Origin: SIG575 sp045632485
GTDB taxonomy: Bacteria; Bacillota; Clostridia; Oscillospirales; Acutalibacteraceae
NCBI GenBank assembly: GCA_045632485.1
Contig: JAZQWT010000063.1
Span: forward strand, 1 to 13,629
Length of the DNA: 13,629 nucleotides
Direction of reading: 5' to 3'
Both the position numbers and the translations under genes were made by a program. Below are positions 1 to 6,803 of the stretch, piece after piece. Numbering within the stretch: position 1 is the first letter of the stretch; each line of letters opens with the position of its first letter. A model generated the notes under the pieces. That model was given only the letters and a program-made list of their open reading frames with translations, had not been told where the DNA came from and did no database searches.

Positions 1-183
1 AATGTAGTCAGAAGAAACATTGTAGAATTTTGCAAGATTAATCAGATATTCGATCGGCAGGCTTCTTTTTCCGTTTTCATACATGCCGTAAGCCTGAGAG
101 GTGGTTTTAAGAATCTGTGCAACATCTTCTTGTCTCAAATCATGGTCAACACGTAAATCGTGTAACCGTTTCTGATATTCCAT
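1..183 (-). CDS. XRE-family helix-turn-helix regulator, N-terminal part (runs off the left edge)
   Basis: The minus strand reads ATG at 183-181 and stays open for 61 codons to the window edge, so only the N-terminus is present. An excellent ribosome binding site (AGGAGG, about 195-190) lies 6 bases before the ATG. The peptide has the layout of a Cro/CI (HTH_3) domain: helix 1 around residues 4-14 (KRLHDLRVDHD), the helix-turn-helix around 16-40 with QEDVAQILKTT then the recognition part SQAYGMYENGKR, then SLPIEYLINLAKFYNVSSDYI, the usual closing helices. Such proteins bind short palindromes as dimers and often repress their own or neighbouring promoters. It diverges from the leucine-rich-repeat gene, and two similar 17-bp inverted repeats lie between them, so it is the obvious candidate to bind those sites; that link is inferred. 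Any C-terminal sensor or dimerisation domain lies outside the window. Confidence 0.88.
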   Translation of the reverse strand, partial: MEYQKRLHDLRVDHDLRQEDVAQILKTTSQAYGMYENGKRSLPIEYLINLAKFYNVSSDYI

Positions 184-215
184 AAAACCCCTCCTACGAA
201 AAAATTTACACAATT

Positions 216-224
216 ATCATACCA
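216..224 (-). promoter_or_regulatory. Possible extended -10 promoter for the XRE gene
   Basis: On the minus strand the sequence reads TGGTATGAT, an extended -10 (TGn then TATGAT), about 33 bases upstream of the ATG. The -35 position 17 bp further up is poor (AAGGTG, 244-239), as is common for extended -10 promoters. It would overlap the -35 box of the opposing promoter, so the two genes would have back-to-back, mutually interfering promoters. Prediction only. Confidence 0.45.
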
Positions 225-242
225 TAAAATGTCCGCCACACC

Positions 243-271
243 TTGACGTGAAACAAATTGTTTGATATAAT
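243..271 (+). promoter_or_regulatory. Sigma-A promoter of the leucine-rich-repeat gene
   Basis: TTGACG (243-248) and TATAAT (266-271) are separated by exactly 17 bp, one mismatch from the full sigma-A consensus. The predicted transcript start is near 278, giving a leader of about 44 nt before the ATG at 322. The whole spacer is occupied by an inverted repeat (249-265), so a protein bound there would block RNA polymerase. Confidence 0.85.
249..265. promoter_or_regulatory. Inverted-repeat operator O1 within the promoter spacer
   Basis: TGAAAC-AAATT-GTTTGA: 6-bp arms with one mismatch around a 5-bp centre. It fits base for base between the -35 and -10 boxes. It shares arm sequence and centre length with the perfect repeat at 280-296. 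The size and symmetry suit a dimeric XRE-family repressor. The binding protein is inferred to be the divergent XRE gene product. Confidence 0.72.
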
Positions 272-279
272 TCCAATTA

Positions 280-296
280 TGAAACGATTTGTTTCA
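280..296. promoter_or_regulatory. Inverted-repeat operator O2 at the start of the transcript
   Basis: TGAAAC-GATTT-GTTTCA: perfect 6-bp arms around a 5-bp centre. Its centre (288) is 31 bp from that of O1 (257), close to three helical turns, so both sites would present on the same face of the helix and could bind two dimers cooperatively. It covers roughly +3 to +19 of the predicted transcript. Confidence 0.75.
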
Positions 297-321
297 TATT
301 ATTCTTAAGGAGGAGTAAAAA

Positions 322-2772
322 ATGAAAAAAGTTTATGTAAAGCTTATGTCAGTTCTGCTTGCTGTGACTCTGCTGTTGGGTTCAGCACCTCTTGCAGGTT
401 TAGCAGGTTTGGAAATTTCTGATTTATTCAGTATCGAGCCTAAGGCTTTAACTTCAGGAAGTTATACCTATACTGTGTCAAATAATCAGGCTACCATTAC
501 AGGTTATTCAGGCACAGCAAGTAACCTCTCAATCCCGTCAAGTTTGGGTGGGTATACGGTTACTAAAATTGATCAAGGTGTGTTTAAAAATAATTCTACT
601 CTTGTTTCTGTTCAAATTCCTAGTACCATAGTGTCTATAGCTAGTTCATATAATAATGGTGCTTTTCAAGGTTGTTCAAAGTTAGAAACAGTAACTTTTG
701 CCAAGGGTAGTTCTGATGCGGAAATTGGTACATGTGCATTTATGAATTGTACTTCATTAACAAGTGTTAATATCCCTGGGAATTATAAAACAATAGGCAC
801 ACGCGCATTTATGGGATGCTATTCGTTAAAATCAATGAAGTTAGAAAAGTCATCATATTCATATGCGAATCAGACAATTAAAGATAATGCTTTCCACGGA
901 TGCACAAATCTTACAAGTATTTCTCTTCCGACAACACTCAAAAAAATAGAAGCATCAGCATTTAGAAGCTGTACCTCTCTTACAAACGTAGTTGTTCCCG
1001 AAGGAGTTACAGTTATTGAATATGGTTCCTTTTGGGGCTGTACAAAACTTACTACAGTATCATTGCCAAGTACATTAACAGATATAACAAGCTCATACAA
1101 TGACGGTGCTTTTCAAGGTTGTTCAAAGTTAGAAACCGTAACTTTTGCCAAAGGTAGTTCTGATGCAAAAATTGGTACGTGTGCATTTATGGATTGTACA
1201 TCATTAACAAGCATCAACATCCCAGGTAATTACACAACAATAGGAACACGCGCATTTATGGGATGTTATTCTGTGAAATCATTAACGATAGAAAAGTCAT
1301 CATATTCGTATGCAAATCAGATAATAGGAGACAACGCATTTCATGGATGTTCGAATCTTTCAAAGATTTCACTTCCAACAACTCTCAAAAAAATAGAAGC
1401 TTCAGCATTTAGAAGCTGTACTTCTCTTACAAACGTAGTTGTTCCCGAAGGAGTTACAGTTATTGAAAATGGTTCTTTTTGGGGCTGTACAAAACTTACT
1501 GCAGTATCATTGCCAAGTACATTAACAGATATAACAAGTTCATACAATGATGGTGCTTTTCAAGGTTGTTCAAAGTTAGAAACTGTAACTTTTGCTAAAG
1601 GTAGTTCTGATGCGAAAATTGGTACGTATGCATTTATGGATTGTACTTCATTAACAAGCATCAACATCCCAGGTAATTACACAACAATAGGAACACGTGC
1701 TTTTATGGGATGTTATTCTATGAAATCATTAACGATAGAAAAGTCATCATATTCATATGCAAACCAGATAATAGGAGACAATGCATTTCATGGATGTTCA
1801 AATCTTTTAAAGATTTCACTTCCGACAACACTCAAAAAAATAGAAGCATCAGCATTTAGAAGCTGTACCTCTCTTACAAACGTAGTTGTTCCCGAAGGAG
1901 TTACAGTTATTGAAAATGGTTCCTTTTGGGGCTGTACAAAACTTACTACAGTATCATTGCCAAGTACATTAACAGATATAACAAGCTCATACAATGATGG
2001 TGCTTTTCAAGGTTGTTCATTACTGGAAAAAGTATTTATTTCTGAAGGCGAAAGTGATTTGAAAATTGGAATATATACTTTTAATAGCTGTGCTAAGCTT
2101 AATACTGTTCATATACCTATGAATACTGTTTCTATAGGTAACTATGCATTTGATGGTTCTAAAACCAACCTTACCATCTGCAGTCATTCAAGTTCTTCTT
2201 ATGGTAAAACATATGCTGATGCAAATGGAATTAAATTTAAGGTTTGCGATAGTCATGAAGCGGAAACGTACACCGTTTCATTTAATGCAAAAGGTGGTTC
2301 TGTTTCACCGTCAAGTATAACTGTTCAGGAAGGCGAATCTCTTGTTTTGCCTATTCCTTCAAAAACAGCAACAATAACTTTTGATGCAAACGGTGGTGTT
2401 GATGAACCGTCTGCAATAACAGTAAACTTCACTTGTAAAGGTTGGTCAACATCAGCTGCGTCAACAACAGCGACATATAACTTTTCGTCAACACTTACTC
2501 CAAAAGATGATATGTTACTTTATGCTGTATGGTCAAACAAAACAATAACACTTCCTTCAGAAGAACCTACAAGAGAAGGCTATTATTTCCTTGGTTGGTC
2601 AAACGACCCTAAAGCAACTGAAGCAGAGTTTTCATCTGACGAATCCGTAAAAGTTACAGATGATTCAACTCTCTATGCAGTATGGAGTACAGAAGAACCG
2701 GTAAAAAAAGGATACGCTTGGTGGGAATGGATTATAATAATCGTATTCTTCGGCTGGATCTGGTACATTTAA
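322..2772 (+). CDS. Secreted BspA-like leucine-rich-repeat protein with B-repeat region and hydrophobic C-terminus
   Basis: The ATG follows a strong AAGGAGGAG site (307-315). Residues 1 to about 28 form a signal peptide: KK near the start, hydrophobic LLAVTLLLG, then small residues. Residues ~48-645 are LRR_5 (BspA/TpLRR-like) repeats of the form AFxGCxxLxxVxIPxxVxxIG. Residues 113-261, 262-410 and 411-559 are three tandem 149-residue blocks, each of six repeats of about 23-28 residues. A partial fourth block starts at 560 (GAFQGCS) and then diverges. Residues ~650-790 hold Listeria-Bacteroides/InlB B-type repeats (Flg_new family), seen in ITFDANGG, GWSTSA, LYAVWS and GYYFLGWSNDP. The last 17 residues are very hydrophobic and aromatic (WWEWIIIIVFFGWIWYI), with no LPXTG motif and no basic tail. 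Proteins of this build are usually surface-exposed and bind host or bacterial partners; the ligand here is unknown. It is probably controlled by the divergent XRE regulator. Confidence 0.93.
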   Translation: MKKVYVKLMSVLLAVTLLLGSAPLAGLAGLEISDLFSIEPKALTSGSYTYTVSNNQATITGYSGTASNLSIPSSLGGYTVTKIDQGVFKNNSTLVSVQIPSTIVSIASSYNNGAFQGCSKLETVTFAKGSSDAEIGTCAFMNCTSLTSVNIPGNYKTIGTRAFMGCYSLKSMKLEKSSYSYANQTIKDNAFHGCTNLTSISLPTTLKKIEASAFRSCTSLTNVVVPEGVTVIEYGSFWGCTKLTTVSLPSTLTDITSSYNDGAFQGCSKLETVTFAKGSSDAKIGTCAFMDCTSLTSINIPGNYTTIGTRAFMGCYSVKSLTIEKSSYSYANQIIGDNAFHGCSNLSKISLPTTLKKIEASAFRSCTSLTNVVVPEGVTVIENGSFWGCTKLTAVSLPSTLTDITSSYNDGAFQGCSKLETVTFAKGSSDAKIGTYAFMDCTSLTSINIPGNYTTIGTRAFMGCYSMKSLTIEKSSYSYANQIIGDNAFHGCSNLLKISLPTTLKKIEASAFRSCTSLTNVVVPEGVTVIENGSFWGCTKLTTVSLPSTLTDITSSYNDGAFQGCSLLEKVFISEGESDLKIGIYTFNSCAKLNTVHIPMNTVSIGNYAFDGSKTNLTICSHSSSSYGKTYADANGIKFKVCDSHEAETYTVSFNAKGGSVSPSSITVQEGESLVLPIPSKTATITFDANGGVDEPSAITVNFTCKGWSTSAASTTATYNFSSTLTPKDDMLLYAVWSNKTITLPSEEPTREGYYFLGWSNDPKATEAEFSSDESVKVTDDSTLYAVWSTEEPVKKGYAWWEWIIIIVFFGWIWYI
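658..1104 (+). repeat. 447-bp intragenic tandem repeat, copy 1
   Basis: First of three in-frame 149-codon units, starting at the codons for GAFQGCSKLE. It is the most diverged copy: by eye about 15 residues differ from copy 2. Most differences fall in the first 267 bp; the last 180 bp are nearly identical to the end of copy 3. Confidence 0.95.
1105..1551 (+). repeat. 447-bp intragenic tandem repeat, copy 2
   Basis: Second 149-codon unit. Its protein differs from copy 3 at only four positions by eye (C/Y, V/M, S/L, A/T), pointing to a recent duplication or homogenisation. Confidence 0.95.
1552..1998 (+). repeat. 447-bp intragenic tandem repeat, copy 3 (mosaic)
   Basis: Third 149-codon unit. 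Its first 267 bp resemble copy 2 (about 13 differences, against about 43 from copy 1). Its last 180 bp resemble copy 1 more (2 differences, against 7 from copy 2). A partial fourth unit begins at 1999 (codons for GAFQGCS) and loses similarity after about 2019. Confidence 0.93.
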
Positions 2773-2804
2773 AATTTAACACTTAAACAATACCCCCAAT
2801 GAAA

Positions 2805-2843
2805 AACCGCTGGTTGGAAATCCAATCAGCGGTTAAACTTTTT
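2805..2843. terminator. Bidirectional intrinsic terminator between the convergent LRR and alr genes
   Basis: A 14-bp stem, AACCGCTGGTTGGA pairing with TCCAATCAGCGGTT (one G-U pair), folds around a short A-rich loop at 2805-2834. On the plus strand it is followed by AAAC and then TTTTT (2839-2843). On the minus strand the stem runs directly into TTTTTC (2806-2801). The U-tract is closer on the alr side, so it may work best for alr while also serving the LRR gene. Confidence 0.88.
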
Positions 2844-2858
2844 GTTATTAGATTTTGT

Positions 2859-4019
2859 TTATTTAATCAAATCAACTATTTCGCTCACTTTGCCCTTTTT
2901 GATGTAAACACGAGGCACGCGTTTATTTACGTTACATACAAACTCATAGTTGAATGAGCCTGAGTTATTTGCAAGTTCTTCGACTGTGATTGTTTCATCT
3001 CCGTCAGTGCCGACTATTGTAACAACATCGCCTTGCTTTACATCGTCAATATCTGTTACATCAACCATCATCTGGTCCATACAGACTCTGCCGATGATAG
3101 GTGCAGATTTACCTTTTATAAGAACACGGCCCTTGTTTGAAAGTGAGCGTGGATATCCGTCAGCGTAACCTATAGGGATAGTTGCGACTTTTGTTCTGCC
3201 GTCAGTTACATATGTTGCACCGTAGCTTACTGTGAAGTTTTCGTCAACTTCTTTTACATACACAACGTGGCTTTTGATGCTCATAGCAGGGGAAAGGGCG
3301 ATTTCATCTTTATTTACTTCATCTGAAGGATAAAGTCCGTAAGTGATTATGCCGTTTCTTACCATATTTGCATAAGCAGAGGGAAATTCCATAATTCCTG
3401 CGGAATTGCAAAGATGCTTTTTCGGAATATTTATTCCTGCGTTTTCAAGTTTTTCGCAGAAATTATCAAACATTTTAATCTGATTGTAAGTCATCGTTTT
3501 ATCTGTCATATCTGCACAGGCAAAATGAGTATAAATACCGCTTACAGTAATGTTTTCAAGTTCATAAATTTTTCTGATAACATCAAAGCTTTCATCAGAG
3601 GGGATAAAACCTATTCTGCCCATACCTGTATCAAGTTTAATGTGAATATCAGCCTTTTTACCGAGAATTCCTGCAATGTCATTAAGCTTTTTTGCGTGTT
3701 TATATTCAAAAACAGTGCTTGTGATGTTGTTTTCGATAAGCTCAGTATAGCTTTCTTCAAAAGCATAATCAAGAAGAAGAATACATGCATCAATGCCGTG
3801 TTTGCGAAGCTGGATTGCTTCTTCCGCAGTAGCAACACCGAAATTGTGAATATCAATTTCCGATAAAGCCCTTGCGACACGTAATGCACCATGGCCATAA
3901 GCATCGGCTTTTATGATTGCAAGCACGTCAACATTATTGCCTACTTTCTTTTTAGTTTCATTCACATTGTTGCAGATAGCATCAAGGTTGATTTCTGCGT
4001 AAATTCGTTTAGGTAACAT
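2859..4019 (-). CDS. alr: Alanine racemase
   Basis: This PLP enzyme interconverts L- and D-alanine in the cytoplasm, supplying D-Ala for peptidoglycan. The 386-residue length is typical. The N-terminal TIM barrel carries the PLP-lysine motif IIKADAYGHGA with K37. The C-terminal beta domain carries the catalytic tyrosine in VSYGATY (Y266), followed by IPIGYADGYPR (Y285) and RVCMDQMMVDVTD, all as in characterised Alr enzymes. Other family signatures are KLDTGMGRIGF and the substrate-site HLCNSAG. The ATG is preceded by only a weak Shine-Dalgarno (AAAAGAG, 7 bases away) but by a perfect promoter. It stands alone on the minus strand, divergent from valS and convergent with the LRR gene. Nothing is truncated and all key residues are present. 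Whether it is the main biosynthetic racemase or one of two cannot be told from here. Confidence 0.97.
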   Translation of the reverse strand: MLPKRIYAEINLDAICNNVNETKKKVGNNVDVLAIIKADAYGHGALRVARALSEIDIHNFGVATAEEAIQLRKHGIDACILLLDYAFEESYTELIENNITSTVFEYKHAKKLNDIAGILGKKADIHIKLDTGMGRIGFIPSDESFDVIRKIYELENITVSGIYTHFACADMTDKTMTYNQIKMFDNFCEKLENAGINIPKKHLCNSAGIMEFPSAYANMVRNGIITYGLYPSDEVNKDEIALSPAMSIKSHVVYVKEVDENFTVSYGATYVTDGRTKVATIPIGYADGYPRSLSNKGRVLIKGKSAPIIGRVCMDQMMVDVTDIDDVKQGDVVTIVGTDGDETITVEELANNSGSFNYEFVCNVNKRVPRVYIKKGKVSEIVDLIK

Positions 4020-4054
4020 AATAACAACTCTTTTAAGTGAAATTTATCCTATAT

Positions 4055-4083
4055 ATTATATAACTATATTACTTAGGTGTCAA
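4055..4083 (-). promoter_or_regulatory. Perfect consensus sigma-A promoter for alr
   Basis: On the minus strand, TTGACA (4083-4078) and TATAAT (4060-4055) are separated by 17 bp, a full consensus match. The predicted start is near 4048, giving a leader of about 29 nt. A -35/-10 pair this strong suggests constitutive expression. Confidence 0.88.
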
Positions 4084-4094
4084 TAAATATACAA

Positions 4095-4114
4095 AATATT
4101 GATAAAACAATATT
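4095..4114. promoter_or_regulatory. Inverted repeat between the divergent alr and valS promoters
   Basis: AATATTG (4095-4101) and CAATATT (4108-4114) form perfect 7-bp arms around ATAAAA. The right arm touches the valS -35 box. It could be an operator for either gene, but in such AT-rich sequence it may be chance. No cognate regulator is visible. Confidence 0.3.
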
Positions 4115-4141
4115 GACAAAACACATTAAAAATGGGATAAT
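4113..4141 (+). promoter_or_regulatory. Sigma-A promoter of the valS-folC operon
   Basis: TTGACA (4113-4118), a 17-bp spacer, then GATAAT (4136-4141), one mismatch from consensus. The predicted start is near 4148, about 31 nt before the valS ATG at 4179. That leader is too short for a T-box riboswitch, which controls valS in Bacillus. Confidence 0.82.
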
Positions 4142-4178
4142 ATCTTGGTATATAACTATTTTGAAAAGGGATGATATT

Positions 4179-6800
4179 ATGGCAAAAGAACTTGCTAAAC
4201 AATACGACCCCAAAAATGTTGAGGACAGGATTTACAAATTCTGGCTTGACGGAAAATATTTTCACGCAGAACCTGATGAAAGTAAGAATCCGTACACTAT
4301 TGTAATTCCGCCACCCAACATTACAGGTCAACTTCATATGGGACATGCTCTTGACAATACTCTGCAGGATATTCTTATCCGTTTCAGAAGAATGCAGGGT
4401 TATGATACATTGTGGCTTCCCGGCACAGACCATGCTTCAATCGCTACAGAAGCCAAAATTGTTGAAGCAATGAAAAAAGAAGGCATTACAAAAGAAGACA
4501 TCGGCAGAGAAGGATTCCTTGTACGTGCATGGGACTGGAAAAAAACTTACGGTGGCAGAATCATTGAACAGCTCAAGAAGCTTGGTTCATCCTGTGACTG
4601 GGACAGAGAACGTTTCACACTTGACGAAGGTTGTTCAAAGGCTGTTCTCGAGGTTTTCTGCAGACTTTATGAAAAAGGTCTCATTTACAGAGGTGAAAGA
4701 ATAATCAACTGGTGTCCGCACTGCCTTACTTCAATTTCAGACGCAGAAGTTGAATACGAAGACCAGGCAGGTCATTTCTGGCATCTCCGTTATCCTCTTA
4801 AAGACGGTTCAGGTTATGTTGAACTTGCAACAACACGTCCTGAAACACTTCTCGGTGATACTGCAGTTGCAGTTAATCCCCGTGACGAAAGATACAAGGA
4901 TATTATCGGTAAAACACTTATTCTTCCGATTGTTCACCGTGAAATTCCTGTTGTTGCTGACGAATATGTTGAAATGGACTTCGGTACAGGTGTTGTTAAA
5001 ATCACTCCTGCACACGACCCCAACGACTTTGAAGTCGGTAAACGTCACGACCTTCCCGTTATCAACGTAATGACAGATGATGCAAAAATCACAGAGGACT
5101 ATCCCAAATATGCAGGTATGGACCGCTTTGAGGCTCGTAAAGCAATTGTCAAAGACCTTGAAGAAGAAGGTGCACTTGTAAGAATTGAAGATTACAGCCA
5201 TAACGTTGGTACTTGCTATCGCTGCGGAACAACAGTTGAACCCAGAGTTTCTATGCAGTGGTTCGTTAAAATGGAACCTCTTGCAAAACCTGCTATTGAA
5301 GCAGTTGAAAACGGCGATGTAAGATTCATTCCTGAAAGATTCAATAAAAACTATTTCCATTGGATGAGAAATATCCGTGACTGGTGTATTTCACGTCAGC
5401 TCTGGTGGGGTCACAGAATCCCTGCGTACTATTGCGAAGACTGCGGTGAAATCACAGTTGCAAAAACTGCTCCCGACTCTTGCCCCAAATGTGGCGGTAA
5501 AGTTGAGCAGGACCCCGATACTCTTGATACATGGTTCTCATCAGCATTGTGGCCTTTCTCAACACTCGGCTGGCCTGATGAAACAACTGACCTTAAACGT
5601 TATTATCCCACAAGCACTCTCGTAACAGGTTATGATATTATCACATTCTGGGTTTCAAGAATGATTTTCTCAGGTCTTGAATATATGGGCGAAAAACCCT
5701 TCAGCGATGTTCTTATTCATGGTCTGGTACGTGATGCACAGGGCAGAAAGATGTCAAAATCTCTCGGTAACGGTATTGATCCTCTTGAAGTTATTGATCA
5801 GTATGGCGCTGACGCATTGAGATTTACTCTTGCAACAGGTAACAGCCCCGGTAACGATATGCGTTTCTCTGATGATAAAGTTGAAGCAAGCCGTAACTTC
5901 GCAAACAAAATCTGGAATGCAGCAAGATTTATTCTTATGAACCTTGATGAAAATGAGCCCGCTGCTCACATTCCTGCAGATCTTGCACTTGAAGATAAAT
6001 GGATTCTCAGCATTCTCAATAACGTATGCAAAGACGTTACAAACAACCTTGAGAACTTCGAACTCGGTATGGCTGTTCAGAAGCTTTACGACTTTATCTG
6101 GGACGTATTCTGCGATTGGTACATTGAAATTGCAAAAATTCGTCTCCAGGCAGGCGGTGAAGGTGCTAAAACAGCAAGAGCGGTTCTTGTTTATGTATTT
6201 ACAGATATTCTCAAGCTTCTCCATCCCTTTATGCCTTTCATTACTGAAGAAATCTGGCAGACACTTCCTCATGACGGCGAAGCAATTATGGTAAGCGAAT
6301 ATCCTACATTCAAGGAAGAACTTGTGTTTAAAACTGAAGAAACTGAAATGGGCAGAATTATGGATGCTGTGCGTGCAGTACGTAACCGCAGAGCAGAAAT
6401 GAATGTTCCTCCCTCAAAGAAAGCACATATCTACATTGAAAGCGATTTTGAAGATACTTTCTCAAAAGCAGGTGTATTTATGCAGAGACTTGCAAGTGCT
6501 TCTGATGTAACTCTTGGCAAAAACTTTGATTTACAGGGTGCAGTTTCTATCATCACTGCAGATGCAAAGATGTTTATTCCTATGGATGAACTTGTAGACT
6601 TCAAGGCTGAAAAAGCAAGACTTGAAAAAGAACGTTTGGCTGCACAGAAAGACCTTGATTTTGTTATGAATAAACTCAACAACCCCGGTTTCGTTGCAAA
6701 AGCACCTGAAAAGGTTGTTGCAGGTCAGCGTGAAGCAGCTGCAAAGCTTACAGAAAAAATCAAGATGCTTGATGAAAGTATCTCTTCACTCGGAGTATAA
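4179..6800 (+). CDS. valS: Valyl-tRNA synthetase
   Basis: Class Ia aminoacyl-tRNA synthetase that charges tRNA-Val and hydrolyses mischarged Thr-tRNA in the cytoplasm. At 873 residues it has the family's usual length. The HIGH motif is HMGH (53-56) in PPPNITGQLHMGHALDNT, and the KMSKS motif is at 524-528 (GRKMSKSLGNGIDP). Between them lies the CP1 editing domain with ATTRPETLLGDTAVAVNP. Cysteine pairs CYRCG, CEDCG and CPKCG could bind zinc. The C-terminus has the anticodon-binding domain and then the coiled-coil arm typical of ValRS (ELVDFKAEKARLEKERLAAQ onward). The frame is open upstream to a GTG at 4077, but the start at 4179 (MAKELAKQYDP) is chosen. It has the AAAAGGG site at 4164-4170, family homology begins there, and the longer start would lie upstream of the promoter. 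folC follows after 3 bp and is surely cotranscribed. Confidence 0.97.
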   Translation: MAKELAKQYDPKNVEDRIYKFWLDGKYFHAEPDESKNPYTIVIPPPNITGQLHMGHALDNTLQDILIRFRRMQGYDTLWLPGTDHASIATEAKIVEAMKKEGITKEDIGREGFLVRAWDWKKTYGGRIIEQLKKLGSSCDWDRERFTLDEGCSKAVLEVFCRLYEKGLIYRGERIINWCPHCLTSISDAEVEYEDQAGHFWHLRYPLKDGSGYVELATTRPETLLGDTAVAVNPRDERYKDIIGKTLILPIVHREIPVVADEYVEMDFGTGVVKITPAHDPNDFEVGKRHDLPVINVMTDDAKITEDYPKYAGMDRFEARKAIVKDLEEEGALVRIEDYSHNVGTCYRCGTTVEPRVSMQWFVKMEPLAKPAIEAVENGDVRFIPERFNKNYFHWMRNIRDWCISRQLWWGHRIPAYYCEDCGEITVAKTAPDSCPKCGGKVEQDPDTLDTWFSSALWPFSTLGWPDETTDLKRYYPTSTLVTGYDIITFWVSRMIFSGLEYMGEKPFSDVLIHGLVRDAQGRKMSKSLGNGIDPLEVIDQYGADALRFTLATGNSPGNDMRFSDDKVEASRNFANKIWNAARFILMNLDENEPAAHIPADLALEDKWILSILNNVCKDVTNNLENFELGMAVQKLYDFIWDVFCDWYIEIAKIRLQAGGEGAKTARAVLVYVFTDILKLLHPFMPFITEEIWQTLPHDGEAIMVSEYPTFKEELVFKTEETEMGRIMDAVRAVRNRRAEMNVPPSKKAHIYIESDFEDTFSKAGVFMQRLASASDVTLGKNFDLQGAVSIITADAKMFIPMDELVDFKAEKARLEKERLAAQKDLDFVMNKLNNPGFVAKAPEKVVAGQREAAAKLTEKIKMLDESISSLGV

Positions 6801-6803
6801 ATT

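Noticed and set aside
870..1994. Three near-identical open frames on the minus strand at 870-1100, 1341-1547 and 1788-1994
   Set aside because: They are antisense shadows of the 447-bp repeats in the surface-protein gene, spaced exactly 447 bp apart. Their similarity comes from the coding strand and none has a ribosome binding site of note.
3414..3866. 150-codon plus-strand frame inside alr
   Set aside because: Antisense to a complete, motif-perfect alanine racemase; no ribosome site and no recognisable domain.
4077..4178. In-frame upstream GTG start extending valS by 34 residues
   Set aside because: The extension would begin upstream of the predicted promoter. It shows no ValRS homology, and a good Shine-Dalgarno sits before the ATG at 4179.
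4809..6272. Long open frames antisense to valS (4809-5360 and 5754-6272)
   Set aside because: Cys-, Phe- and Asn-rich composition without domains is typical of the reverse reading of codon-biased genes; valS is unambiguous on the other strand.
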